DNA of 64,000 nt from Fomitopsis serialis (GCF_022376445.1 NW_025954964.1:1178001-1242000), one strand, 5' to 3'; shown: positions 22,421 through 34,391, counted from the stretch's first letter. Notes: generated by a model from the sequence alone, not told the origin. A program made the numbers and translations.

Positions 22421-24306
22421 CTACCAGAAACGAGTGGTGTTAGGTGCGAAGCCGTTCGCCATGCGCAACATGGACACTTGGCCCGTCATGCTAGAGAACT
22501 GACGTTCGAGAGTGAGTGTTGAAACGTTGATATGTCATTTGAGAGCCTGGGACACCACGTACCCCATTGCCAATGAAGGCCTGAGCCCTCTGCCCGATGA
22601 GCATGTCAACCGCTTGCTTCACGTACTCCTGCTCGTGGTTCACCAGTATGTCTCTGCCGCTGGTGACTCTGTTCCACTCGAACGAGTTCCGCAGAGCTTT
22701 CTTAAGTTCGGCTATCCAAGGGGTTGGACCGTTCGTCATGATGTAGATATTCTCAATTCCCTGTCCAGCTTCGGAGCGTCTGACCTCTTCTATTTTTCGC
22801 ACGATCTCTGGAATATCGGGGAAGCAATGGAGATGGTACATCTCTGCTCTCGTTGCCGGCGATGCGTCTTCGGGTACTAGCAACTTGTCGGGAAACGACG
22901 GGAAGGCGCTGTAGCCAAAGAATTTGGCCTGCCATTCTGTGAGACGTCTACAGTGTCGCACGAAGTCTCCACGTCGGATGTGTACGGCTAGGAGACCCGG
23001 AATTGACGAATATCGTTCGGCGCTATTCATGACGCCGAGCGAAGTGGAGGATGTGTATGGCTGCCAGATGGTCGACGGCGCAAACAGCTCGCGGTTCATG
23101 TCGAAGGCTAGCTCTATGAGCGGCGACCATCCGAACTCTTTCAAGATGGGCGACTGAGAGAACGAAGGCCATTCGTCGAGCAGGCGACTTGCATCCTGGA
23201 GAATCCTGTCGTCCCACAATTATGCATTTGCCACTTGAACGAGAGATACACGAACTTACCATATGTCGAAGATCTGCCGCGGGTCCTTTGCGACCTCCAC
23301 ACATGGATCATCGATGGCTTTCAGCACCTCAAGCCACTTCTGTAGCGTCGAGGACGCGGTGGTTTGCCTATCGCTATCCATCATGGCGAGAACGTCTTCG
23401 TTCCGTATAATTGTTGGGTTAGGACAGACTTTGTCCCAGAATTCTTTCATGACAGCTCTAGGAGCTTCGGGGTCGGCAGTAAAGGGCGCCCCGACGATAG
23501 GACCTATACACCGGATATGAAAGACGTCAGCATATCCGGACGCCAAATCAACCACTGCACCGCGTACCCTGTATCAACGCAGTCAAAGGTATTCGCGCAG
23601 GGATAGGCCTGAAGTTGTACAGAGAGTAGTCCGAAACGCCCTCCTCCCAAGTGTAGTTGTTGAAGACAAAGCTAAGGATACGTTACTTAACTGGCGAAAG
23701 AACATATTAGATTACATACGAACGACCTGAACGGTAAGCCAGATAGGCATTCAGGAGTAAATCCTGCATCGCATTTCCCCAGCCGTTGCCTGAGTGATTC
23801 TACTGCTGAATGGGACATAGATGCGAGGTCGTGCGAGAACTCGTACCTCGTATATGATTTGCTATCCAGAGGTACTTCACTGGATGTCCATCGGACGCCT
23901 GTGCGTCCACGTCGTGTTGCGGTAAGCTGAGTTCCAGCTGATGGTATTCAGAGTACAACGGCGGAAGCCCAGAATCCTTTGCTAGTGCACGCAGGATGGG
24001 CTCTGCTAAGCCCACGCGGCCTCTGAGGAATAGCCACATCCATACAAGGGCCGCGGAAACGAGCACAAGTAGCGCGAGCAGTGCAAAGCGTAGTTGTCGC
24101 CGTCTTGCATAAGGCGGTTTCTTGTCTAAGCCTGCCAAGTGTGTAGCTGATGAAAGTAAATACTCGTCGGCATCGTCAACAGGTGAATCGAGGGAGCTTG
24201 AACGTGAACGTGGGTGATTAGAGGATTGTCGCATCGCCGGCGCGGGGCTCTCAGCAGTATCGCGGTAGGGAAGGATATGCCTGGTGGGTAAGGAGAAGCA
24301 TACCAT
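22421..24306 (-). CDS. O-fucosyltransferase-like protein, copy B (intact)
   Basis: Intact sister of the gene at 17.9-19.7 kb. Exons, minus strand: 24306-23847, 23789-23720, 23671-23568, 23503-23260, 23205-22563, 22498-22421; 532 residues. An alternative start is at 24234. A polar cytosolic tail precedes a signal anchor (RFALLALLVLVSAALVWMWL), then LPPLYSEYHQLE, GNGWGNAMQDLLLNAYLAY, VFNNYTW, WSPLIELAFDMNRELF, the nucleotide-sugar motif LAVHIRRGDF, IYIMTNGPTPWIAELKKAL, QAVDMLIGQRAQAFIGNG and the C-terminal RMANGFAPNTTRFW. The HxRRGD arginines are the residues that bind GDP-fucose in characterised relatives; the substrate here is not known. Confidence 0.78.
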
Positions 24307-25704
24307 CAAGTTACATGTCTACCTTATAGATAGCACGCTGAGACTCTTTTGGTATGCGAACGGACGTCATGTCCGCAGTGTTGAGCGTTTTAGACCCTGG
24401 CCATGGAAGGGCATGTTAAGTACAGCCGCACTCTGCACGGCGCTGATCACTCACGGCGCTGTAACTCGAGGCAAAGACGTTTCTCCGGGGCAGTTCCCAA
24501 GCTTGTTCCTTGTTGTGCACTGATTGCGTTCACAGTAAGGAAGGAGGCAGGGGAGTGTTGAGCAGACCATCCCGTTTGAATACGTCAATGACAATCCATC
24601 GTGTTCCAGAAGCGCGAAGGATCCCCCAGAGCGTATTGGTGTGGATGGAGGCTTTGAAAATCGTCTTCGACGTGAAGTGCAAGACATCCGCACGGCACTA
24701 TTGTAGATGGGAGGCTTGCATCTAACCTAGGAAGTAAGTTCCCAGGCAGCTCATGAATGTATAGCATACGGACACCGCAAATACGTACTGAACCTACCCA
24801 CCAGCACCAGAGCCTGCAACGGCCCGTTGCGTGAGAGGGAGCTTAGTTTGCCAAGCCTTGAAACTTCCGCCTATGACCAACCGAAGGCAGATTGTGTGTA
24901 CAGGAACTGAGTTGTTGAGCACCGCCATTGCGTGCCCGATGAAGACCGGGTGGAGCATCTGACATAGTCAATATGTTGCGGCCGCGGGCGTTGATTGCAG
25001 AGCGCAGTACTGAGACCTGCGGAGACTTGGGCGCAAAGCGGCAGGGCACGGTCAGGGCACGGTAACCGTGTAACTGGCTTGATGAGCAGCAGGAGGGCGG
25101 TGCTGTTCGGGCAACTAGTGTTCAACGTTCAAACGTAAGTTGTTCACCAGACTCACCTGTCATGTCCCAGGGCTACGGCGCACCAGAAGCTACGACCTGC
25201 GTCGCTATCTTTGAACCCGTGGGTACATTCGAGGTCCGCCGAGGGGCAAGGATCTGAGAATAAGAAGTGGAGAACGCGGATGCATTGCGACTAATGCACG
25301 TCCTAGTACGTTCACAGAGTGAGGCACGTTCATGTGTCGTACGAACCTATCTATGTGAGCGACTAAGCTTCGGAGGGCTGACTCACGGGGCTAGGAATGG
25401 CATGACCAGATTTCTGACGACTCTCGAAGATGCTCAGACAAATGGTCCACAATGTGGGGGACTATGTAGACCTGCGCGACTTGAGTTTGTGGAGGAAGGG
25501 ACGATGCCTGAAGACCTGAGGCAAATCGAGCAATCAGGATACCTGCGGTGAGATCCGTCGCTTTCACGCAGCCCACAGATTACCCAGATGCCATGGCCGA
25601 GAAGATGTACGAGACTAAGGACCGATGGTCAGTGCTTCATGTCCGCGAAAGTACCGAAGAATGCTACAAACAGAGGAGCAGCTGCGCGTGGATGTGAGTC
25701 AAAG
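24307..25704. other. Gap with coding-like fragments but no assembled gene
   Basis: About 1.4 kb between copy B and RPA43. On the + strand, stretches read like coding sequence: GYGAPEATTCVAIFEPVGTF near 25,165-25,250, then LEFVEEGTMPEDLRQIEQSG near 25,485-25,545, then PTDYPDAMAEKMYETKDRW near 25,573-25,630. They lie in different frames and I could not link them with convincing splice sites. They may be a small frame-broken gene or a relic. Confidence 0.35.
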
Positions 25705-26942
25705 TTATGAAGCCTTCTTCCTTCTTGACTTCTCTTTCGACGGCTTTTCTGACACCCCGCCCGCTGCTCCTCCATCCTCCATCCGCTTGCGTTTCTTCTC
25801 ACGCTTCGCCGCCCGCTTCTCCTTCTCCCTCTCTTCTGCCTCCCGCGCTGCCGCCTCGTCACCTAGCCGACCAAGCATGCCGAAGGTGTCCTCCTCGTCG
25901 GTGCCCATACCTTCGTCGAGGTCGAGCTCATCGACGGCGACGTCGTCCTCAATAGGTCCAGCGAGCACACGGGATACCTCGCGCGAACTGGTCGCAGTTT
26001 GTGTCGGTGGAGCAGGCTGGTGGTCAGGAGAGAATGGATCGACTTGTATTGAGCCGAGGAGAGATAGCATCTGGTTCGCTATGGTGAGACTGCGAGGAGG
26101 TCAGAGGGTGTTCTCAAGACTGGGATGGAGCAACATACCCGACCACAGTGAACTCGATGTAACCATCATCCCCACCAAGTGTAGCCGCTGTAACACCGTG
26201 CACCCATCTCCCTCCCCGTTCCATGTTGGCTGTTCCGCCGTCCGAGTTGGCGCCGTCTTGTGGGGCGTCCGCGCCGAATTCAGGATCGTTGTCTGCAGGC
26301 CCGTATTCGAACTCCCATTGATCGGTTGGTATGTGATGTCGAGGTATTGAGACATTGAATGTACGGTGTACGAGTAGAGCGACGTGGTCTGGAGAGCACA
26401 AGTTGACTTTGCCGACTAGAAGGGTAATGCATTAACTCAAGTAGCCGTGGCACAAGCGACGCAGGATAACACACCTAGCTTCATCCCAATGTGTGGACTC
26501 CATACTGTGGCATCGAATGCGATTTGGCAATTCGCGAATGGACAATCTGCCTTCAGCGTAGCGGTTGAGCTCAGAAACTCCAGGTTGTCATGCGCGAGGA
26601 CGACGCCGTGAAGGGCTGGTATATATCTAGGCAAACGCGCGAAGACCTTCCCATTCACTCAAGATGACTTCGACGCAGTAGCATGATAGCACACCTCATG
26701 AGCAGTGAGTCCAGCATTTCCTCCGCACCCGAACGGAGGCTATTCGAGAACACAGGAGGTATGGAGATGTGCATCGACGCGCGCACTACTCGAAACTCCT
26801 CGCTCGCCTTTCCTTTGCCCTTGTCTCTCTTCTTCGACCTGTCCTTCTCTTTCTTGTGTCGTTTGGTAGACGGTTCTGCCTCGTCAATGTCAGCGGCCGC
26901 GTGTTTGCGTTTCTTGGCCTTTTTCTCCACAATTTGAGACAT
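25705..26942 (-). CDS. RPA43: RNA polymerase I subunit Rpa43
   Basis: Stalk subunit of RNA polymerase I, pairing with Rpa14 and contacting initiation factor Rrn3. Exons, minus strand: 26942-26695, 26626-26475, 26415-26139, 26089-25705; 353 residues, no break. A lysine-rich N-terminus (KKAKKRKH, then KRHKKEKDRSKKRDKGKG) precedes the Rpb7-like N-domain: RVVRASMHISIPPVFSN, YIPALHGVVLAHDN, CPFANCQIAFDATVWSP. The OB-fold part follows: VNLCSPDHVALLVHRTFNVSI and GRWVHGVTAATLGGDDGYIEF. The C-terminus is acidic, then a strongly basic K/R/E tail. It shares a 244-bp divergent promoter region with PAM16. Confidence 0.92.
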
Positions 26943-27186
26943 TGTTGTGGACCAAAGCAGTTCCGAGATAGTGCCAGTCCAAGTGGATGTCGCAAAGTTG
27001 CGCACCGACGCGGTCGACGGTCGTACACGGGAAATTTTGAGAGTAGTAAAGCCACGTGCCACGCGCTTTGGGCAGCTTGAAGTCGCTGCCGCGGGTCCCG
27101 CGTCAGTTTCCGCGACGCGCCGTCTGTCCGCGACCACACCTTGTCATCTCCAGCTATTCGTCCTCCTGCTGAAGTAGAACCAGCAG
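26943..27186. promoter_or_regulatory. Bidirectional promoter region of RPA43 and PAM16
   Basis: The two start codons face away from each other 244 bp apart, so both core promoters lie here. The pairing links a Pol I subunit with a mitochondrial import factor, both growth-related genes. I do not identify a defined element. Confidence 0.5.
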
Positions 27187-27824
27187 ATGGTATGCAGTTA
27201 GACATCCTTTGAGCTCAAATCACTGAGGTACTGGTTCACAGTCGTCTCCGAAGGTCATTGTGCAGATTGCCATTGCAGGTGCCCAGATTTTCGGCAAGGC
27301 ATTCGCGGCGGCGAGCAGACAGGCAATAAAAAGTACGGCCGTTACTTACATGTGTATGCCTGTGCTGAGTATCGCAAAGATGCCAAATACAGACCACAGG
27401 CTGCAATAGGTGGTGACGCCGCCGGCGTCGGGAACGCTACGTCAGGGTCAATAACAGACAAGCTGACGCGGGAACACCGAATGACGTTGGACGAGGCGCA
27501 TTTGGTTCTGAATGTGAACAAGGGGGAACCTATGACGAGGGTACTGGAGGTGAGCATTATATCCTTCCAAGCTGACATTGTGCTTCATCTCTCCACTAGC
27601 GTTACGAGCATCTATTCAAAGCGAACTCGCCTCCGCCGCCACCACCAAAACCTCAACCAGGCCAGAAAGCACCACAACCATCTGCGTGGTCACACTATAT
27701 CCAATCAAAAGTTGTTCGGGCACGCGAGCGAATAGAAGCCGAGACGAAGGCGGCGGAGACACCGTCAACACCAGAACCTCCACCGTCACAACCACCACCT
27801 GGCTCAGAGGGCAAGTCAAGTTAA
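27187..27824 (+). CDS. PAM16: Pam16/Tim16, J-like subunit of the mitochondrial import motor
   Basis: Inner-membrane-associated J-like protein that holds and restrains Pam18 on the TIM23 import motor. Exons 27187-27189, 27242-27332, 27380-27549, 27600-27824; 162 residues. The first coding exon is the ATG alone, followed at once by a GT donor (GTATGC); the second exon opens with the expected SSPKVIVQIAIAGAQIFGKAF. The J-like domain reads LTREHRMTLDEAHLVLNV and LERYEHLFKAN; as is usual for Pam16, the HPD motif of true J-proteins is absent. The C-terminus has a proline run, then SAWSHYIQSKVVRARERIEAE and a P/S-rich tail. Confidence 0.93.
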
Positions 27825-28523
27825 CCTGCTTTACTTGCGCACATTCGCTAGAAGTATATTTGCTGTATAATGTTTGCACTTTACTATCCCCATTCACTGG
27901 ATCACAGACAATGCATGTCGACGCGGCTTTGACCAGCCATCATCTACCTTGAACACTGGTGCCCTCACTGAGGCCCTCAGTCTCGCCTCGGGAAGCCGAC
28001 CTTTGAAATTTTGTGAGCATGGCTTCGGATGTGGCTGTTGACCTCGCGTGCAGAGCAGGACCAGTGCACCATCTATCGCCTCGGCGGTCAAGTCAGAGAA
28101 GGCGGAATCACTACATATCTAACTTACTAGTTGCGCGTAACAATCACGCCGGTCATTTTGAACAGGGAAGTAAGTCCAAGTTAGCGGCAGTCACTGTTGA
28201 TGCCACCGTCCCTCGGTATGTATACCAATGTGGTCCTCCGCGCCTGTGCGGACACCGTTCGTCTCCTGATTCTGCTCCAATCGCACGTACGCAGGCGTTG
28301 TTGATCTGCTTTCATTGGAAAGCACCGTCTGGGCTATTTCTCTGCCCACGCTGGTCTAATGGTCGATGCAATCAGCACCTGTGGACCGTCGTCCCCGGAG
28401 AGCATTGTGCGTTAGCAATGTTCGTTCAAGAATGGGACTGGTATTAATTCCCGGTCGTCGTGATAGGTTTGTCACATAAGGTTCATGCGCTCAGTACTAT
28501 TCAAGCTGGTACTGTTCGCAACA
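27825..28523. other. Gap with possible relic exons on the + strand
   Basis: About 700 bp between PAM16 and the secreted-protein gene. Between about 28,050 and 28,360 several short stretches look coding and are bounded by splice-like signals: CTIYRLGGQVREGGITTY, LRVTITPVILNRE before a GTAAGT, YTNVVLRACADTVRLLILL, then VVDLLSLESTVWAISLPTLV with a stop. I do not recognise the protein and cannot join them in one frame; the 5' part would be missing, so this may be the tail of a truncated gene. Confidence 0.35.
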
Positions 28524-29522
28524 TCAAGCCTTCGTAGCATTACCCGCCACGCCCTGAGCCGTCCCCGTCACATTTGTCGCCGCGCTCGTCACGTTGTGCG
28601 GGAACGCAGGGTCGGGCCTGCGGTTGCTGTCCAGCTCAAACAGCGCGTCGTTCTGCCAGGCCTGCACTGGGCTCGGGGTCGCGAGGCTGTCCATCGTCGT
28701 GCTCGGCGGCTCCGGGAACAGCCCGTTGAGATCGAACATGAACGAGTGGCGCTTCTGCTTCGACTTCGGCGGCGCCTGCTCCGGGACGGTGTCCATCGTG
28801 TCGGTGGTATAGCCCGGCCCTACGGGTAGAGGTTCGGCATTCGTGGTCTTGCTGTAGGTTGCCTTGGGAGCGGAGGACGTGCTCGTGGAGGAGGGGCTTG
28901 TGTCCTGCAGTGCGCCCATTGGGTCGAAAGCCGCGCCGAGGGCCTTGTGGAAGACATCTGAGCTCTCCATCCTCGTCGCTCCGAGTCCCTGCACGCCAGA
29001 GGATATTGCCTTCATAGGTGTCGCCGCACCCAGCGGCAGGCCGCCCGCCGGCGCACTGGTGGGCTGGGCAGCCGCCTGGACAGTCTTCATGTGCGCCGCC
29101 TGAAGCTTCTGCGCCTTCTTGTTCCCGCGCGCGAGGAGGCGGTGCGCGCCGCCGAGGAGGGGCTGCGTCATGTTGTTGTTCGTCGCGTCGTAGTTGTCGA
29201 TGCGGATTTGTCGCCGGAGGAGGCTCGAGGCGTCGACGGGGAGCCTGGCGTTGTTCTCCATGCCCGAGAGGCCCGGGACGTATTCTTCGGCGTCGGAGAT
29301 CCCGGGCAGGCGACTGTCCATGCCCGGCATACGGTGGGCGGAGGCGGAGGACTTGGAGGTGGGCGCAGGATCGGGGATCTCTGTGGGTGCGACGAAACCA
29401 ACAGTCATAGTGATGAGTTCGGGAAGCCTGACGACTGTCGAGGTTGCCAACGGGGCTGGAGCTGCGGAGGCCGGAAGGGCGGCGGCGAGCGAGAGACAGA
29501 CTACCACAGTTTTGACGAGCAT
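28524..29522 (-). CDS. Secreted protein of unknown function with dibasic sites
   Basis: A single-exon gene of 332 residues. The chosen ATG gives a typical signal peptide (MLVKTVVVCLSLAAALPASA, cleavage near residue 20-22). The mature part is rich in A, T, S and P and contains an RR pair (SLLRRQIRIDN) and a KR pair (KSKQKRHSFMFDLNGLF), which could be Kex2 processing sites. N-glycosylation sequons cluster at the C-terminus (HNVTSAATNVTG, GNATKA). I find no domain. It lies upstream of, and divergent from, PRM1. Confidence 0.65.
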   Translation of the reverse strand: MLVKTVVVCLSLAAALPASAAPAPLATSTVVRLPELITMTVGFVAPTEIPDPAPTSKSSASAHRMPGMDSRLPGISDAEEYVPGLSGMENNARLPVDASSLLRRQIRIDNYDATNNNMTQPLLGGAHRLLARGNKKAQKLQAAHMKTVQAAAQPTSAPAGGLPLGAATPMKAISSGVQGLGATRMESSDVFHKALGAAFDPMGALQDTSPSSTSTSSAPKATYSKTTNAEPLPVGPGYTTDTMDTVPEQAPPKSKQKRHSFMFDLNGLFPEPPSTTMDSLATPSPVQAWQNDALFELDSNRRPDPAFPHNVTSAATNVTGTAQGVAGNATKA

Positions 29523-30478
29523 AGCGAAACCAGGCACAGTGAAGACAGATGCGAGGCCGGACGCGATTGGAGTTCTGTTGCTTGAGGGACCAGCGGAGGA
29601 AGAGCCAACGAGTAGATGGCGGTAGTAAGATAGAGATCTGCTCACCAACGCACAAGCTTTATGCTCCGTAGGGCTGTCAGCCGAGGGCTGGCAGTAGCAC
29701 TTCCTCAGGATGTGAGGGCGGGGCTGACAATCCAGGCATTGCGGTTAAGACTGAGGAGATGACGCACTTTCATCAAGCCACAGCGTTACCTCCCTTGTAT
29801 GAGCGAATCTTGTCTCCTCAAGATGGTGGTCCGCACAAGAAAGCAGCTGTGTATGCCGCCGCATCAAAGCAACCATTGCTAGGACCGTCATGCAACTGAC
29901 CGCATGATCACGATGCAGTGCCTCATGCGTCAATTTGAGCACCAGCAGAGCGTCGAGTGTGGCTGTGCGCGATTGTTATGGAGGGGTGGGCATGTCGCAG
30001 TCGGATCATGTATAGACTTGGCAACTACTTCATTGAGAGCGGATGACAGTAGCAGCGCGCACTGCTTCTCGTTGAGCAGGAAATACGACTCGCATAGAGG
30101 TTTCCCTTTGAGTCGGAGTTGATCGAGAACGCGTCCAGCAATACAAGGCATCCCAGTCCAGGGCACGGCGAGGATGGTCGAGCGTGCGGAAACAATGTGC
30201 AACAGGGCGGGCAGGCGCTGGACGCCGGGTGGGATGGTCACGTGGGTCGCGTCGCGTCGCGTACGGCGGGCGCCAAGGGGCAGCTATTGTTTTGCGGAGG
30301 GCAAGAACAATGGGCTGCGCTGCTGCCGACACAATGGGGCCTCCGTCTCAAATAGTCTCGCCTTGCTTTCAGGATGCTCGCCTGCCTTCCGAGGCTTTTG
30401 CTCCCTCTCGCTGTTACGTCCGTCGACGACCCATAGACCTCCTCCCTCGCTGTCGCCGGTCGACCCTCTCTGGCACCC
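29523..30478. other. Divergent intergenic region upstream of PRM1
   Basis: About 950 bp holding the promoters of the secreted-protein gene and PRM1. CT-rich sequence precedes the PRM1 start. No gene is supported. Confidence 0.5.
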
Positions 30479-33400
30479 ATGTCCGCCACCCCCCACGCCT
30501 GGAACGCTCCTCCGCCCGTTTACGACACTCGTTCGACCACCGGGCTCAAACCGTACCTTGAGCTACCTCACCTTCTCTCTCTGACATGGCTTGCCTACCC
30601 CATCCTCTCTCTGCTCTTCGTCGCCTTCCGCCTCCAGCTCTCCGCTCAGTCCGCGCAGGCCAGTGCTGCCAGTGCGAAGACCAACCTCCTTGCTGCATGC
30701 CAGGCTGCGCAGAAGGCCGCCACATCTGCGGCGAGTATGCCCCGCTACCTCGCCGCCATGACCAATAACGGCATTGCCGATGCTGTCAACGATACTATGA
30801 ATGCTGCTCGCGAGGCACTGGTCCTCACCTTGACCGTCATGGAAGCCATCATCAACTTCATCGTCGATATGTACCGCTCTACTTTCCTGTGCTTCTTAGA
30901 GCTGGTCGTGCGTGGCGCACTTTCACTGCTGATTGATGCGGTATCCGAGGTGAGCTCGAGTCACACATATACCCACCAAGTTTCTTAGCCTGCTTGCACC
31001 ACCTGCAGATCAACTCATTCCTCACCAACACGTTCAGCTCAATTCGCTCATCGATTCAAGGTGATGTCGGCAACGTCAATGGCGTGGTTCAGTCGCTCGT
31101 GGACAAGGTGAACGACTTGAAGGTGTTCGGAAATATCACAGCCCCACAACTCAGCATCCCGGCACTGTCTTCTCTGGAGAATGTTACTCTTCCCAACGAC
31201 TTTCAAGAGGCGCTTATCAAGCTGAATGGCTCACTGCCCACATTGTCTACGCTCAAGAGTGATCTTGATGATCTGTGAGTCCATACGTCCCGACATACAA
31301 ATGATTCCGGCTGACTGTGAGACAGAATCGACACACCCTTCGAGCTGGTCAAGAAGGAGATCAATGACACCTTCGCGAACCTCACATTCGACCGCGCGGT
31401 GCTTCCCATCCCCCAGCAGAACGCGCTCAGCTTCTGTGACGACATGGACACCTCCTGGGTGGATGACGTCGGAAGCGACCTCGTCAAGGTGGCGCACATT
31501 GGCATCATCATTCTCATCGTCCTCGCGCTGCTCCTGGTCGGTGCGAACTGCTTGTTCGAGTGGTACAAGTGGCGATGCATGAGGAATCACCTGCAGTATA
31601 CGCGCGACGCGTGGACCTCCGATCCTACGGCTTACAACGGTGGCGTCTCGAAGTTCGGCACCCCTCTGGTGGACATGAGCGACCACAATCTGCTTGTTCT
31701 TGCAGCAGACTCGCAGCACCCGCACCTTATGAAGATCGCGAATGCGATCGCACGTTTCCTCCACCTCTCCCCTTCGCAGTATGTCAATCTGCGCTGGTTC
31801 ATGCACTATGTCTTCCATCCTCCTGCGCTCGCGTGCTTCCTCATCGGGTTCTTCGGTCTCCTCTCAGTCGAAATTCAGCTGATCGCCATCCGTCCCATCG
31901 CAGACAAGTTTGGGGACCAGGTGTCGGCCAGTGTGTCAAACACGGTGGACGTCATCGGTACATCCATCAACGGGAGCATGTACAATCAAAGCGCGGCGTA
32001 TGCAGGCTCGATCAATGCGCGGGTTGCGACCGTGCAGACAACCATCAGTGGCGGACTCATCGGCTGGATCGACAACTCGACCGTGACGCTGAATAACACG
32101 ATCAACGCGTTCTACACGGACCTGCAGAACACGGTCAACAGCGTGTTCAACGGGACGGTCATGCAGAGCCCCGTCGACGAGTTCATCAAGTGCTTCATCG
32201 GCTCCAAGGTCGAGGACCTCGAGGAGGCGCTCACGTTCCTCCACACGAACCTCAACATCAACCTCCCGACGGTGAACGAGAGCGTGCTCGTGCTCTCTCA
32301 GGGCGACATCAACGAGATCACGAGCCCCATCGCGGAGGCCGCCGTCGGCTCGGGCAACGGGAACAGTGAGGGCATCGTCGGCGAGATCGTCGACGCGTAC
32401 GTGAAGTCCCTCGAGGGCGAGCGCATCATGTTCGGCGTGTTCATGGGCCTCTGGGCCTTCGTCGTCCTCATGGCGCTCGCGATCATCTTCTGGCACGCGT
32501 ACGGCAAGCACTGGGTCGAGGCGTACAAGCGCCGCAAGTGGGAGCGCGAGCAGCGCCGCGGCGTCGACGGCCTCATCGTGCCCTTCCGTGACATGGGCCC
32601 TGGCGGGGCCCAGCACGAGGCGCATGCGGACCCCGAGTTGCGCGACTCTGCGGTGGTTATGGACGAGAAGAAGGGCGCCGGGGAGGCTGCCCCGGACAGT
32701 TTCCTCGAGCACGACTCATCTGCAGGGCGGCCTAGCCGCTTCACGCAGATGCTCACCGCCCCGACACGCTTCATTACCTTGGGCAAGCGAGCCTTTGGTC
32801 GGGACAACGTGAGCGATGATGAGGAGAAGACTGCCGCGCTCTCGATGCACGACGAAGCCAAGCCGGAACACCCGAACACCACTCGGTGGACCCAATGGCT
32901 CAGCGGCTCCAATGGCAAAGGCTCTGGGAACGCGCAGACCGGTGCGATGGACGAGCCTGAGCCTGAGAACGAGAAGCCCACAGGCGAGCGCGTTCGACCT
33001 CCGCTGACCATCAACGTCTCCCAAGCTTCCACCGCCGAGTCCAACATGACCACCCTCGCGCGGGAGAACGACGCGCGCCCGACCTCCGCCTGGTCCGTCT
33101 CGCCCGGCCCGCCTCCCAAGTTGCCCTGGATGACGAACATCCTCCCGACGCGCCGTGTCGGCCTGCCGACCAACCCCTACCTGAAGCGCAAGTCCCAGCA
33201 CGCCGTAGTCGTCACCCCACCCGCGCCCGTACCCGCGCCTGAGCCACAGCCCATCATCCACATCGCCCCCATCCCGCTGCACCACGCGTTCGCCCGCCCG
33301 CCGACGCCCACCACGGAGGTCTTCCGGCCGCTGCAGCCCCCGCCGCGCCACCCGGGCCTGCGCCATCCGAACCTGCAAGTCCGGACGCAGACGCAGCCAC

Positions 33401-33696
33401 AACTCTCGCCACAGTACCTCCATCCCCAGACCACGCTCGACCCCGACACGTCGACCCCCGTCACGCGCCTGCTGACGACGACGCACGCGCGGCACTCGTC
33501 GATGGCCGTGGACCCGTTCGTGACGCCGTTCGACGACGAACACCGCGCAATGCCCTCACCCCAGACGCCTGCGATCACGAACCCGTTCGTGGACGACGAC
33601 CCGTTCGCGGACAGAAGGGATAGCCACCGCGAGCCCGCCAGCGGTGGGCGCAAGCTGAAGCGCGCGACGAACCCTTTTCTGGCCTTCGCTCTTTGA
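30479..33696 (+). CDS. PRM1: Prm1, plasma-membrane fusion protein
   Basis: Multipass membrane protein that acts at the plasma-membrane fusion step of mating or hyphal fusion. Exons 30479-30949, 31009-31274, 31326-33696; 1035 residues, no break. Hydrophobic segments: residues about 31-55 ([19 protein letters not shown]), a second near [10 protein letters not shown], a third [19 protein letters not shown], a fourth [19 protein letters not shown] and a fifth [20 protein letters not shown]. Between them lie extracellular loops with N-x-S/T sites and the conserved [14 protein letters not shown] stretch. The last 370 residues are a proline-rich cytosolic tail, longer than the yeast protein's. Confidence 0.93.
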
Positions 33697-34391
33697 GAGA
33701 GCTGGTTTATAATCTTCACGGTTGATGTTCGACACGTATTCCTTTTCTCTGTTTTCTGATGACGCCAGCCCACAGCGGACTTCTGGACACGACTGCTCAT
33801 TGACGGTTTAATCTTGGCTGTTGCCCTGTGATCCCCCTCTACTACTCTCCTCGCCACGACTTGTTGTCACCACGCTTACATTGTATCCTTACGCTCTGTC
33901 CAGGGAACCCGAGCACTGTAGCAAATTGTACGTACTACTATGGCAGTATAGCCTAATGTCTTCATAGTCACATTCAATGCATATCGTCGTTATACGATGC
34001 TCCGTTCGTGCATGGATTGTGAACTTTGTTGTGAGACGCAGCTAAGTCCGAATCCATGATTGCACATTCACATAACGGACATAGTCAGCCTTAAGACCAC
34101 TACGGCCCAGTGAGCTAATACTTTGGCGACGGACGCACTGACAACTGTAACGTAGGAAGTGTGCTATCCGGTTGAGCCTGCGGACTTCAACTTCGTCATC
34201 TCCGTACAGGTACACTGCTGCAGCTTCACGCTTAGGTTCCTGAGCGAGTCCCGAAATATAATGCAATACGATAGCGAACGACTCTCAATAATTATAGCAA
34301 CTAGCAACTATCCAACACGCCCCGGCGCACCAACGCCCTACTATCTACAGCCAAGAAATCAAGCAACCAAGAAGAAACATCCAAGCACGCC
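33697..34391. other. Convergent intergenic region, no supported gene
   Basis: About 700 bp between the PRM1 stop and the stop of the PAQR gene. It is AT-richer than the surrounding genes and should hold both 3' ends. Nothing else is seen. Confidence 0.55.
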
